A stretch of DNA of 64,000 nt from Drosophila persimilis (Eukaryota; Arthropoda; Insecta; Diptera; Drosophilidae), in assembly GCF_003286085.1 (NCBI RefSeq), contig NW_020825289.1, positions 4,650,001 to 4,714,000 of the forward strand, in the 5' to 3' direction. Position 1 is the stretch's first letter; every line of letters starts with the position of its first letter. The notes beneath the pieces were generated by a model. The model ran no database searches. It saw nothing but the letters and a program-made list of their open reading frames with translations, and was not told the origin of the DNA. Shown in pieces: positions 25,820 through 37,611 of this stretch. The translations under genes were made by a program, and so were the position numbers.

Positions 25820-26585
25820 TTCGCGGCTTGTAATTTTTGTTCAGCTCTTCTAACTTTATATTTCCAATATTATTTAAATTCCAAATCCACTTTGAAGTGC
25901 ATATGAGGGATGGAGCATTCAAAGAACCAAGTTCTTTTCGTTCAAGGGCTGCTAAGCTAAATCGTTCAGAATATAAATTCAAGTTTTGAATGAAAAATCT
26001 AGGTATTCCTGGTCGACATGAATTTTCTTTGGATCTATTTTTGTAAGGTATTACCACTAACCATACAGTATACTGTATTACTCTACCACAACTGAGTGGC
26101 ACGTTTTGGCACAAACAGTTCAATAGCTTTTCGACTGGTGCGACAATAATTTAGACTAGAGTGGTCTTGAAGTATAGTCGCATACGGGAAATATCACATA
26201 CAAATATGGATACTTATTTCCATTATCCAACTATGATTCTAACGACGTTGGATCACTGAAACTACAGGAAAATAGTGTAAACTGTCTCTGAGTTCAGAAA
26301 GTTCCGTTGAGATATCCCAAAAAAAACTATCACATCACCTCACACTTTTATTGTACAAAATATTTATATCGATATACATATGACCATATGATTTTTCGAT
26401 TCCAAATAAACTTGGTTACAACACGAGCACGTCTAAAAAATATTAAAAAAACCACAATTTAAACACTGAGTAAAACCAGATGAAGAATTTGAACGTGATA
26501 TTTGAACGGCAGAGTGACGCTTAAAAGGAAGAAACATTTAACATATTACGGGAAATACAGTTACCAGAGTCCGGTAAATTCGTCA
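25820..26585. promoter_or_regulatory. Divergent promoter region between COX15 and the DUF2358 gene
   Basis: About 770 bases separate two divergent ATGs. A 134-codon open frame on the minus strand overlaps it but lacks any recognisable domain. ATCGATAT near 26370 resembles a DRE half-site region. I see no mobile element. Confidence 0.4.
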
Positions 26586-27359
26586 ATGGTCCTTGTCAAA
26601 ATGATGCGAAATTTTGGAATTTTTTCAATGAGAAAGTGTAATTTGATAAGCTTGTGGGGCTCCAAAGAACAGGTGTGGGCTTCCACAATGCGATTATACT
26701 CTCCTTGCACTGGATCATATAACTACAATTGGCTAAAATGTGAAGGTAGTAACATAATGCAACCGAAACGAAGTCTTCACGAAAACAGTAATGTACAAAC
26801 ATCCGCCAAAGAGAAGAAAAATGTTCGAAAGCCTGAAGATCTGGAGCGAGCCTACGAAGTTCTGCGAACCACGCTTCCCAAACTCTTTGTTGAACCGCTG
26901 AACTATTCCATATACAGCCCAAACCTTATATTTCAGAACAATATTACCGGCAAGCACACAGTCGGTCTATACCACTTTGTTAAGCAAATTGCCATTCTTC
27001 GAACTGTCGGTCACCTAAAGTACGCCTACGTTAAGTTTGAGGTTCTTAAAATTACAAAGCATCCCGACGACTACACCGTGCGCATAAGGTGGCGCGTGAG
27101 GGGAATATCCGGCCTGAAGGTGATGTTCCAGTTCTGGAAATACAAGGTGTGGCAATTGAAGGAAGTACTGAAGGATCAGGAGGCATGGTATGATGGATTT
27201 TCCATATGCTACTTGGGAGAAAGCGGTCTAATAGAAAAACACGTTGTTGACAAAGTTATGCCGGATGAGAGTCGAGAGTCTGTTGAAAATGTCTCTGCAA
27301 TCACCCTGCCAACCGAGTCCCTGGCAGCGACAGCATCTCAGAAACTAAGCTGTCAATAA
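26586..27359 (+). CDS. DUF2358 (C6orf136-like) protein
   Basis: Single-exon frame of 257 residues from the ATG at 26586; the open frame runs further upstream but without an ATG. The N-terminal third is basic with scattered Met, Arg and Ser, and could be a mitochondrial presequence. The C-terminal part matches the DUF2358/C6orf136 family, an NTF2-like fold of unknown role: [56 protein letters not shown] and a final [18 protein letters not shown]. No catalytic residues are known. Later ATGs (for example MMRN) are possible starts. Family placement is fairly sure; the function is not known. Confidence 0.75.
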   Translation: MVLVKMMRNFGIFSMRKCNLISLWGSKEQVWASTMRLYSPCTGSYNYNWLKCEGSNIMQPKRSLHENSNVQTSAKEKKNVRKPEDLERAYEVLRTTLPKLFVEPLNYSIYSPNLIFQNNITGKHTVGLYHFVKQIAILRTVGHLKYAYVKFEVLKITKHPDDYTVRIRWRVRGISGLKVMFQFWKYKVWQLKEVLKDQEAWYDGFSICYLGESGLIEKHVVDKVMPDESRESVENVSAITLPTESLAATASQKLSCQ

Positions 27360-27492
27360 AACTGTAGCTATATTTAAATGTTACTTATTTATTGCATTAT
27401 TTTACATAATAAACAGCAACTGTGAAGATGTTTAGTAACTGCTTTTGATTTTTTTTTTACAAAACCATATTCTTATATTTTTATTTAGATCC

Positions 27493-29637
27493 TTATTGTT
27501 TGAATGCGTGTACGGAACCCTTTTTTATGTATTTATATGGACGCAATCGGCATCGTTTTGCAAATGCACTTATATAAGGCTTTTCCTTGGTGTATTCTAT
27601 AGTCGCCTGCATTGAGCCTTCTGTCTCCAGAAAGATGTCAAAACTATAAATAGTTCGGAAAAGCTGAGCGTACAGAATACGATAATTTGCTTCCAGCTGT
27701 TGGGGTTGCAATGAATTGGTCCAGTACTCCATCATCTACAAAATGGTATCAAAATAAGCTTATATATAACGTACGGAAGTCTGAACAAGCTAACCTTGAT
27801 AGCTGCATTATTCTGCGATGTACGGCGACCGTTCCAATGCACACTCAATATCCAGAGTGGCATTTCCAATGGATAATTACTCGGTATTCGAATGAAACAC
27901 TCCATTTTGGCAGAGCCACGAACAATCACAGCACGATAGGAATTGTATGTTATGCCCTTATCATCCGGAGAAATTTTTAGTACGTCTGAATTTTGGGCTA
28001 GGAATTCCTCAAGAGTGATCGCCGTCCACTGCACCAGGCTGCAAGACAAGGCCGCAGGATAGACATTTTCTTTTAGTGCGTACAAATCGATGTCCTTGTT
28101 AGTCAGACCACGTATTTGCTGACTTAGATTTAACCAAGAGTTCCAGCGCCGTGTAATGCGAGCTATGGTCTCCCGCATGCTTTTATTCAAGTTCAGCTCA
28201 TGCTTATACAACATCGAGCTGTTGACTGTTGGTATAGAGCATATACTTTGTAACCAACAGTATGCTTTACCAAAGTCCTTAGACTCCAGATATTGTATGC
28301 ATTCCTCTGGTGTCAGATCCTTATTCTGTAACTAAGGCAAATATATAATTTTATGATTCATACATATATATATGTCTTGTCTTACATCGTATTGAATGCC
28401 AGGTATAGGTATTTCATTACCCAAATCGTTTGGAAACAAATGCCGAAGGAGATGCTGAACGAAATTAGTATCCCTAAAAACATGAAAATGTTAAAAACAG
28501 TTGCTGCTAAAGCAATTCACTCGCTAAAACTTACCCTTGATGGTTTGTATTATTGGAAATGCTCAATTGGGGCCATGCTGTCGCACATTTAATTTGTTCG
28601 AAATAGCGAATAATCAACACCAGTTGAATCGAGCCAGCAGAGCCAAGCTAGAGACCGTTCAAACGTTAAGGTATTTTTCTATAGTCGTATGTATCGGTTT
28701 AATCTTACCGTGATGCGAATGTGCAGAGGATGAGGACTTAATTCTTTGTTCAAAGGATATTCCTCAGGTTTTCCCGACAATTCAATGTCCCTTTCAGAGT
28801 AGTCGCGCCTTGCTTTTGGGTTTTGCTTTAGGTTTGTCAACTCCTGCATCTGAGCTTCACTTTCATATCCTACCACTTCAACGTTGAATGATGGCTCATC
28901 GCTCGCACGTTGAAGGCATTGCAGGTTGATAAATAATATATAAAGAGGCTTGGGCAGATATTTGACCACAGCACTAAGCTTCCATTCAACATCAAGAGAA
29001 AGCTGCAGTGCATCATGCAGCGGTTTCGTAGCACTCTTTAGTGTGCGTAGAGCTGGCACGAATGAAACGTACCTATTATGTTGTTTAAGATTTTCTTGTT
29101 GCAGCTCCTTTTTTGAGTTCTTCAATGAGCTTTTCTGTTTATCCAGGTCTTTCCTTAAACGCAGTTCACACTCTAAGCGCTGCAAATGCTTGTAGTGCTC
29201 CGATTCTGGTTTCACTTTACTATCTTCAAGTCCCGGCAACTTGGTAAAATACTCAGTGTCTGAGAGCAGGACAAACTTGGAGTCACCACTCTGGAATTTC
29301 TCGCAACGCACGATGTCCTTTTTCAAGTGGCTCACTTCGTACAGAAGATTTTGCAATTGCAACCGACTTATGTCCACTTTACATTTTTCCAAGTGTAAGT
29401 TATCCCGTCCAGACTTTATTTTCTGTTTAACTTCTCGATTTGCATGCTTTAATGCAACAAATTTCAATGCCGCCGCAGTTCGCAATGTGTCTGAGTTCTG
29501 CCCCTGCATACAAAAATAATGAAAATAAGGAACCAACGACTTTGCAGCTTGTTAACACTTACGCTCTTTTTTACTTTTAATATTTCCCCGATGATATCTT
29601 CCAGCTCCTGAAACTGCGTATTTAAAATAGCCTCCAT
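27493..29637 (-). CDS. thoc5: THO complex subunit 5
   Basis: Subunit of the nuclear THO/TREX complex that couples transcription to mRNA export. Six exons: 29563-29637, 28709-29503, 28535-28647, 28386-28473, 27795-28325 and 27493-27735 (614 residues), all introns about 60 nt. The N-terminal half is a long coiled coil (KKDIVRCEKF, ESEHYKHLQRLECELRLRKD). The middle contains LPKPLYILFINLQCLQRASD, and exon 3 reads GSAGSIQLVLIIRYFEQIKC. The C-terminal region has a folded domain with FIRIPSNYPLEMPLWILSVH. The C-terminus ends in a basic KYIKKGSVHAFKQ. The promoter side abuts an inverted copy of the dispersed repeat beginning at about 29714. It converges with the DUF2358 gene. Confidence 0.9.
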
Positions 29638-29713
29638 TTCACTTAATAATATAATATATTTATTCGGAAGCTAAACAAAAAGTGTGCCGCGGATTTATTG
29701 TTAAAATATAATG

Positions 29714-30870
29714 TCCGACCATCAGAAATATACCAAAATATACCATAGATATACTGACGGATTCAAGTTCTATTGTACTATTCCTCGTTTTTGATATTCC
29801 GTCGACTATTACTAGCTACGTAGATCTCTCAGTCCTGCCCCCATAATTTTATCTAATAAATGAATCAATTTTCTACTTGATCTGTTTGTTGTAAATACTT
29901 GACTTATTTTATTGCTACGGCGATTGCTGTTTTTGTTCTCCAACATGAAAAAACGAATTTAGCCCACTTAAGCCCCCTCTATTTAAATAGTTCACCTTCT
30001 TCAGGTAAATGGCAGAAAATATTAACGATTGTAAATTCTTCTTGTAGATTCAGGCCATCTTTCATCTGAAATTAAAAATAACAACGCTAACTTTCACCTG
30101 AACTGTGCTAAAATGATTAAATTTTCATCAGTTTTGGTTAAAAATTTAAATACCCCCTTGGCTTATAAAAGGTTAATTGTTCTCCGTCAAGGAATCGTAA
30201 CAATATTTTCGATTTTGATATTCCGTCGAATATTACTAGGTAGATAGAACCCTTAGTTCTGCCCACATCATTTTAGGCCATTGATGAATAAATTTTCTTC
30301 AAGATTGGCTAGTTTTTATTCCTTGCTTTTATTGTACTTTGGTTAAAACAAGGCATTAACAAAAAATAGTTCAACAATAAAAATAGTCGCAATGTTTCTG
30401 GTATTTGAAGACATGATGCGTGTATAGGCCTTTGAATACCCTATTTCGTTAATTTAATATGAAGATCCTGTTTTACAAACTGTTTTTAGAACGTAATTAA
30501 TAAAGAAATTTTCTCACATGTTTTAGACATATTCATGTATATTATTAGTATCTCTTACATATATATCTCGATGCTGATACCTACACATCCTGGAATGAAA
30601 AACATTTTCTTAATTTATAATATCCTTTTCCCTAGGGTATGAAAATAGTGTTGCCGGGAATCATTGTTGTCAACCGGTTATGCACCAATAAATACTCGTT
30701 TTTAATCTTCCGTCGAATATTCCCATCTATATAGATTTCTCAGTTTTGCCCAGATAATTTTATACTATTGATTAATCAATTTTGTACTTGATTGGCTTAA
30801 TTTAAATACTTGTTTTTTTTTTAGATTTCTATTTAACGTTAAAAATGAAATTTAATAGTATACCGATATA
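29714..30870 (-). repeat. Inverted copies of the dispersed repeat upstream of thoc5
   Basis: On the minus strand this begins with the motif-6 edge (CAGTATATCTATGGTATATTT and GGTATATTTCTGATGGTC, 29714-29770), which is directly next to the thoc5 start. It continues through the same modules as 10195-10650, in reverse order: GTCGACGGAATATC, TAGATAAAATTATGGGGGCA, GAGGGGGCTTAAGTGGGC. A second copy follows at 30210-30600 (TCGACGGAATATCAAAATCG to AAATAGGGTATTCAAAGGCC), and a partial third at 30695-30800. Confidence 0.75.
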
Positions 30871-31932
30871 CCGTCGGTTTAAATTTGACCTCAAAAAATA
30901 CCGAAAAGCATTAAAAATATCGTATGGCTTGTAAAAAAAAGTATGTTATTTATCGATTGTTACATTCCGATTTTGTCTTCCACTACACTTCAAGACCATG
31001 AACACCTGAAAGACATTTAGAAGATGAGCAAGGCAAGCCTTAAGCCTAGTACCACCAACCATATAGTATACATATATATTGACATATAGTACCCACTGTT
31101 GTGTTAAATTTTTATTTAATTGGTTGAATTGGTTAAAAATTCCCATTTTGAAATTATGAATTGCAATTATGAAAGCAGGCTTGAGTATAATATTTGTGGG
31201 CGCTGTGGCGCTTCTTATAAGTAAATACCGACGAAAGATAGAATATTTCTACGTTGCCTCTCCCATATTAATCTATTATTATTATTATTTTTTATTTTTT
31301 TGCTGATTTAAGTACTAGGCCTTAACTTGAAGTGAAGTCTGTTGTAAGTGCTGTAAAACGACACTTCGGAATAATTCGCGTAAAATAATTTTATATAGAA
31401 ATTTATTCCAACTGGTTTTCCATGATACTTACTTACTTATATTATAAATATTTTTTTTTGCAATTCGAGATTTTAACTCCCTCTTCTCTGCAAGAAACTG
31501 TTGCATTTTACAGTGCTAAGTTGGTTTTTTGCGCACGCGATTTGCGCAGAACAGACAAATTTTACAAGTTCAAACCGCATATACATAGGATAGGCCTGAA
31601 AGTGTATAAGTATATATACATTCGTCTATAGTAAACACGTTGTTTACAGAAAGCTAGCTATATCACTCTTAATTAAACTTTCGCTAGCTAAAATATTGAC
31701 TTTTCTTCGAGCTTAAATGTAAATTCTCATACTTTACACAGTAACGTAACGGTATTAGCAAGTGCCAAAACACTTGATTAAGTTTTAAAGCAACGCCATT
31801 CAACTGTGCAAACCTATGTAGGTACTGAGAAAAATCAATACGAAGTAAATAAAAATGTTACATGAATAAAATACAAACTGTGCATATTAAGGAAGTTGTG
31901 AATTCTTTTATTGAGAACTGATCGTATCCAAA
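30871..31932. other. Intergenic stretch before alpha-catenin-related
   Basis: About 1 kb, AT-rich. It contains a short ATG frame at 31169 that starts with a good signal-peptide-like sequence (see findings) and otherwise nothing I recognise. Confidence 0.4.
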
Positions 31933-34900
31933 ATGTACGGAATGACTCAACCAACAGTAAACGTAAGTTTCAAACCGGCATGTAAATTCGTTATGAAGTT
32001 AATTTGGCTATAGACCAACTCCATCATTGGATGAGGGATTAGAAAAATTAACAAATACTTAAAAACTGCTTTTGTTTTAGAATCAACGCTTTCGAGTTCG
32101 TGATATTGATAACGAGCAAATCATGTCCACTTTTGGAAACATAGGACACCTACTAAACATAGCTGTCGAACGATTTATAACAATAGGAGAAATAATTGCA
32201 GAGGAGAACATCGATATAAAGGGGGACATGTACGAGGCTGCTAAAGAAGCAAGAGACGCAGGTACGTTTACGTCAATTACCTTTATAAGCCTTTTAGTGT
32301 GAATGAATTGGCCAATAGGCCTGCCTGTCACTAATATGAGTGGTAAAAAAGTTAACACAATTGATTTTATTCTACAGGAAAATCTATTGAACGGCTATGT
32401 GAAATATCACCGTTAAGTGGTATGGAGCTTCGGCATAATATTGAGCCATTGAAGGACTATGGTGCAATAATCTTAGCTGCCAGGTCTCTGCTCTCCTCGG
32501 TTACGAGAATACTGCTTTTAGTTGACATAATAGTTGTGAAAAAATTATTAACTGCTAAGAAACGAGCATCGGAGAGCCTGGAGAAGCTGGAGTCAGTCAT
32601 GAACTTCACTGAATTTGTGCGTGCGTTTTCTGTCTTTGGGACAGAAATGATCGAATTAGCATACCTCACTGGCCACCATCGTAACTCCGTTAAAGAGGAG
32701 AGGCGGCGAGCTCAAATGTTTTCTGCCCGTCAAATTCTGGAAAAGTCAATCGCAATTTTACTAACTTCATCGAAAAATAGCTTGATACACAGTGACTGTG
32801 TTATAGTAAAGGAGAACCGGGATACTGTGTTCTGCCAGATAAGAAGAGCCATGGACTTGATACACTTTGTCGTAAAGGATAGCATATTCGATTCGGCAAA
32901 GCATATGCCCTACGACAAGCAAGCAAGTAACCCACATTATGAGAATGAGAGCATATACACGACAATAAAGCGTATTATAAATCTGATAAAGAGATACAAA
33001 TTCCAAATGAGTTACTACGACAGCAATACTGAGGGAAATAATAATTCCGATTCATACTTTAATTTCCTTGACGATGATCTTTGGAAGTCAGAAAAGAACC
33101 TAGCCCCATCCGGTGGTGGTGGTGTTGGTGGTGGTGGTGGCGGTCGTATCATCAATAACACCAACTTTAGAAAGCATTTAAATTCTGAAAGCATGGACAT
33201 GCGCGAAGAGCTTACACTGGCGTTTGAGAAGTTGTTTGAGAAAGCTCATGACTTCACAGACTCCCCGTATATAAGTCACAATCATCGAAAGAACATTTTA
33301 ACCTACTGCGATAACTGCAAGCTGGAGTTTGACATGTATCTTAACGCCATAATGAAAGACCAGCATGAAAATGTTGGAGTTCAGGTGAAAGGTGGTCGGG
33401 AGCCGGAGCTCGGAATGCTGAGGAGCTTAGAGGAGCTGTGCAAGCAGCTCGTCATTTCTGTATCGAGCCAGATTGAGGATTTCAATGAATCCCTGAAGAT
33501 CTGCTCAAAGCTGGTCAAATCTTTCCATGTTCTAGCAACGGCGTACGACATCGATAATCTAAACCAACGTTCTACTAAGTTCCATGACTGCTGCGATCAC
33601 ATATTTGACATTTGCAAGCTTTTGCAGCATATTGCACCTACAGAAAGACTGCAGGTTCAAGCTAAATGCTTAGCTATAAATTTAAGAATCTATGGGCCGC
33701 AGGTGTTCATTGCCGCCAAAATTCTTTGGAAATATTCAAACAGCAGTGCGGCAAATGAAAATTTTGAATCATTCTCAGACATGTGGAAGTGGCTGACCAA
33801 TGAGATATCAATGATCGCAAAGAAGATACTTGTATCAATTAATCCAACTAAGAGTGAAAGAGAAACTGAAACTGAGGTATTTTGGAATATATTTAGTAAT
33901 TAGATTGAAACTTGTTCATATACATATATGCATGTACATATGTACCTCTATTCCTTTCCTAGAAATGTGAAGCGACAGATAAACTATCAAAGTCCGGTGT
34001 ACCTGCAACAGATGATGGCGAAATGGTCGAGTTTTCGGGCCTTGAAGGCAAAAATAATGGAGATCTAAGCACATATCAATCAAAATGGGGTGATGACTTG
34101 TCAGACGACAACGACATATTAAAGAGAGCTAAAAACATGTCAGCAATGGCTTTCCTCATGTATCAATTTACGAAAGGAAATGGTTCTTTAAGAACAACTC
34201 AGGATTTATTTACTCAAGCCGAATATTTTGCTGAAGAAGCCAATCGACTTTATAAAGTCCTACGTCACTTTTCATACCAGGTAGATGCATACAACTGCCT
34301 TGAACCGATGAAGCAGGAAACCGTTTACATTCCTTTTTGAACTTTCAGGTTCCCGCAAGTGACAACAAGAAGGATCTTCTTAACATTTTAGATAGAGTGC
34401 CGACTTTTGTCCAAGCACTACAATTTACAGTCAAAGATCACACTGTTGGTAAAGCAGCCACTTTTGTGAAGGTCGATCATGTCATCAGAGAAACGAAAAA
34501 CCTTATGAACGTTATTAATAAAGTAGTATCCAAGTGCTTTGAGTGCGCAAATAAGGTAACATAAACTAAGAAAATCCCGTAAAACCAACTATTTTCAGTT
34601 AAGTAAAAAAACTCTAAATGAAGTATAAAATTTAAAAATTTAAAAATATTAGGGTCATATTTAGCTGTGATACCAGTTACAGGTATGATTTTACTATTAT
34701 TTTTTTAAAGGGTAATAACGAGTTTTCATATGGTGCTTTTTATTGAATTCCTATTGAAAACGTTATTCGATGTAAGTCAAAGATTTAGTCAAATACTTGT
34801 AGCTTTCCCTGTAATATAAAAAATGCTAAATATTTACCACCAATTTTTCTCAAAGGCAACAGTACAAAACACCCAAGGCTAGAAAGATTGCATTTTAGGT

Positions 34901-35372
34901 TAATTTGTATTCGAATTTAGTAGAAGGACAGTACTCCAGTACGACTGTACAGCATCATTTTTAATGTTTCAATATCGTTGTATCAACGATTTACCAGCTA
35001 ATGAAACCTTAGCTTAAGGATGGTAATGGGAAAAAAATGGTTCGTTAAACGTTACCGCCTACAAGATGATAGTCTCTGAGATCATTTCTGAATATTTCGA
35101 ATCATTGACTCTACCGGTACGTTCTTAAGCCAATATTGATCCGATGTATCGCCAAGTTTTATAAGTTTTTAGTTAAGCGGCTAGCAATGTATTAATTTTA
35201 AATTCAAATGTAATATGTTTTCTAAATATTTTGACTCTTTTTTCCGCAGTACAAACTAAATTTAACTGGAATAACTGGCGGACTTACATCCGGGGCTGTG
35301 GGCGGTGAGAATCTGGCTGGTGGAATGTGTGACTCCAAAGGAACGATTAGTAGCAGCGAGGGGAGCATATGA
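31933..35372 (+). CDS. alpha-Catr: Alpha-catenin-related protein (vinculin family)
   Basis: Cytoskeletal linker related to alpha-catenin and alpha-catulin, made of helical bundles. Six exons: 31933-31962, 32081-32261, 32378-33876, 33963-34280, 34349-34555 and 35250-35372 (785 residues). Typical features are IGEIIAEENIDIKGDMYEAA, MELRHNIEPLKDYGAIILAA, VTRILLLVDIIVVKKLLTA, a middle region with LVKSFHVLATAYDIDNLNQ, and KNMSAMAFLMYQFTKGNGSL with YFAEEANRLYKVLRHFSYQV near the C-terminus. A glycine tract from GGT repeats (33112-33150) interrupts the central linker. The first exon carries only ten residues. The last intron (34556-35249) is the longest and shows nothing else. The C-terminal actin-binding part is shorter than in classical alpha-catenin. 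Confidence 0.88.
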
Positions 35373-35910
35373 CAGTACGGGATGGCTCGCAGAGCCAAAG
35401 GAGATGCCAGAAGGACGAGAGTATCATTTTTACTGTTCTGAGCCAGAACAGCTTATTATACGTATTATAGTGTACACTGTTAAGTATTCTTAAATCATAC
35501 AATTTTGTGTATTCGTTGGAAATGCTGCTAGCGTTGATTAATGTCAAACTTTTATTAAACATTCAAATTCAAATTAGTTACTTTAACAGCACCATCTTAT
35601 AATGCATATTTTGTTTCACTGCATTTGGAAAATTAAGGCAATAAAAGTAAAGAAAAATGCGTATATGTATGTAAAAATATAAATTTGATTTTTATAGAGA
35701 TTAGGAGGAAAGAAAAACTAAATAGATACATATCCAGATCGAGCAATGCATAAAATGGATCGGCTCCGTCTTCTGAGCTGATGATGCGGTCTTTTTAACT
35801 ACTGACTGTATTTCAGCACCCTCATTGTAGTTTTGGTCAACATATTTTATTTATTGCACTTGGAAGAAACAGATAGTGTAAGAAAATGTTTCTAAAATAC
35901 ATAGTTTTCC
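35373..35910. other. Convergent 3' flank
   Basis: The stop codons of alpha-Catr and the minus-strand tetraspan gene face each other across 538 bases. AT-rich; no gene or mobile element seen. Confidence 0.4.
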
Positions 35911-36822
35911 TTATAGATCGGTTCGTAAAACACTTTGTTCATTTCTCACATTGAACTTAGGAAGATTAGAACTGTTGCAACAATTGGATTTGTCTGCATT
36001 GGAAACGTTAAACACTTTCATTGTTACAGTTGAAGATTCCTTTAATTGATAATCCGTTTGGGCAGCAGCGTTCTTAGACTTAAGCAAGTTTTTGAACAAC
36101 AACAGATCCACAGCGAACAAGGCGGCACACAAAAAGGAAAGCGCTCCAAGCGAATAGGCATATGTTAAAATCTGCTCAGGCAACTGTTCCACAGTAAAAA
36201 GTATGAGCAATCCTGCAATAGAATTTCGGTTTATTTATGCATTGGTATCAGCACTAAGATCTAATATAAGTACCCTCTATGGTGAAGAACAGACATCCAA
36301 AACATAAAAGAATAATTTCACAAGTATCATAATTCGAATTTCGTTGAATTATCCTGGAAGGAAAAGGCGATTAGGCCTGACTATTTTTAAAAAACTCTTG
36401 AGACTCTTGAGAGAAAAACAATGGTGTATGCCATCAGGTGAGGGCTGAAATGAGGCAATACAGAGTTGGCATGGAATTAAATTACCTTGTAAGAAGCAAC
36501 ACCGACGAAATGAATGTGAAACCAACGAAGGTTAGCGTACTGAAATCGTCGCCTTCCTTTGTCCCTGAAATGCTGTTAAGAAGCCTCCACTCCCTCGATT
36601 GCTTTTGGTTGCTGACATAAACTCTCTCGGAATGTTTGTCGGACAGTCGTTTCACAATTAAAGCTACCACTATAGAAATCTGTGAGCAAATAATACAATT
36701 ATGACCGCGTTAATTCGTTAGAAAATTCTGTTTTTAAAAGATATATTTTATGGTTCATAAGAATTTGTAAAAACACTTGCAAGTTGCAGAATTTTTGTAC
36801 ATATACAAGCCGCTAGTCCCAT
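35911..36822 (-). CDS. Tetraspan membrane protein, pasiflora-like
   Basis: Four exons: 36781-36822, 36486-36679, 36274-36353 and 35911-36212, giving 205 residues. Four hydrophobic segments are visible: ILQLISIVVALIV, FSTLTFVGFTFISSVLLL, CEIILLCFGCLFFTI with GLLILFTV, and YSLGALSFLCAALFAVDLLL. The KRLSDKHSERVYVSNQ loop after the first segment and REWRLLN before the second resemble the small fly claudin/MARVEL-like tetraspan family that includes the septate-junction proteins pasiflora 1 and 2. The C-terminal tail is hydrophilic with a Cys pair. Intron 1 starts with GCAAGT rather than GT, and only this boundary keeps the first transmembrane helix and the frame. The family call is by pattern, not by a firm alignment. 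Confidence 0.65.
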
Positions 36823-37611
36823 GTTCGCCGTTCTCAACAGTCAACTCTTAACTGAAGTTGCAGCAGTGCAAGTGGAACCCGTGTTACTTTTCCCACATTT
36901 ATGTCCATTGAGTGTGGGACAAGTAACATGCGAGTAAGAAGTTGGTTAGCATTGTTGACTATATGTATGTATACATACATATATTTGAGAGGAAATATCT
37001 GAAATAATACTCATAGATACGGTAAGAATGCTAAAAAAATAAATAGAGAACTTTTTTTCATCATTCGGCTGTCCAATCGTAAAGATTTTTGGGGATCTAA
37101 CCATGTCAAAACCAATGGATCTCTACTCTAGTTTTTATAGAAAAGCGGACATTTGCACGAATACAATATATGTACTTACCCTTGTATTCTCTGGGTACGA
37201 ACATGAACAAGTATTGGCCTCTGTAGCTAAGATTGTTTTATGCTTTACTGTTATCAGTGAAATATTAGCAATCAGTAAAATATATAAAAACTGACGTTTG
37301 ATTATTTATACCGAATGGTAAATACACTTCGAAAATGTATTGCTCGTTCCTTCCATCTTTCTTTTATAGAAGATGTTTTGGTTATGAATATTATAATAAT
37401 CTAATAATCGGTATATAACAATTAAATTATAATTTTGTATTGATCAAGATGGATCATAAATATAACGTACCTCACCTTCTTAAGGGTATGAAAATAAAGG
37501 AAGACATACAGCTCTTGATTCGATTTCAGTTTCGTTAAATCAATCAGAGTGTAAAGAGCGAGCTCGGCATATCGCCCGTAGAAACAATTAATCGGAGCTA
37601 TCTGTAATATA
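36823..37611. other. Divergent intergenic region before Fmo-1
   Basis: Contains TACATATGTA-type palindromes near 36960-36985 and a 63-codon open frame (37103-37294) that I cannot link to any family. This is probably the promoter region for Fmo-1. Confidence 0.35.

Noticed and set aside
25719..26123. 134-codon minus-strand frame overlapping COX15 exon 1
   Set aside because: No recognisable domain and no support from splice structure; it overlaps COX15 exon 1 in another frame. It is probably chance.
37103..37294. 63-codon ATG frame before Fmo-1
   Set aside because: No family resemblance, no splice partner and no strong promoter; too little to call a gene.
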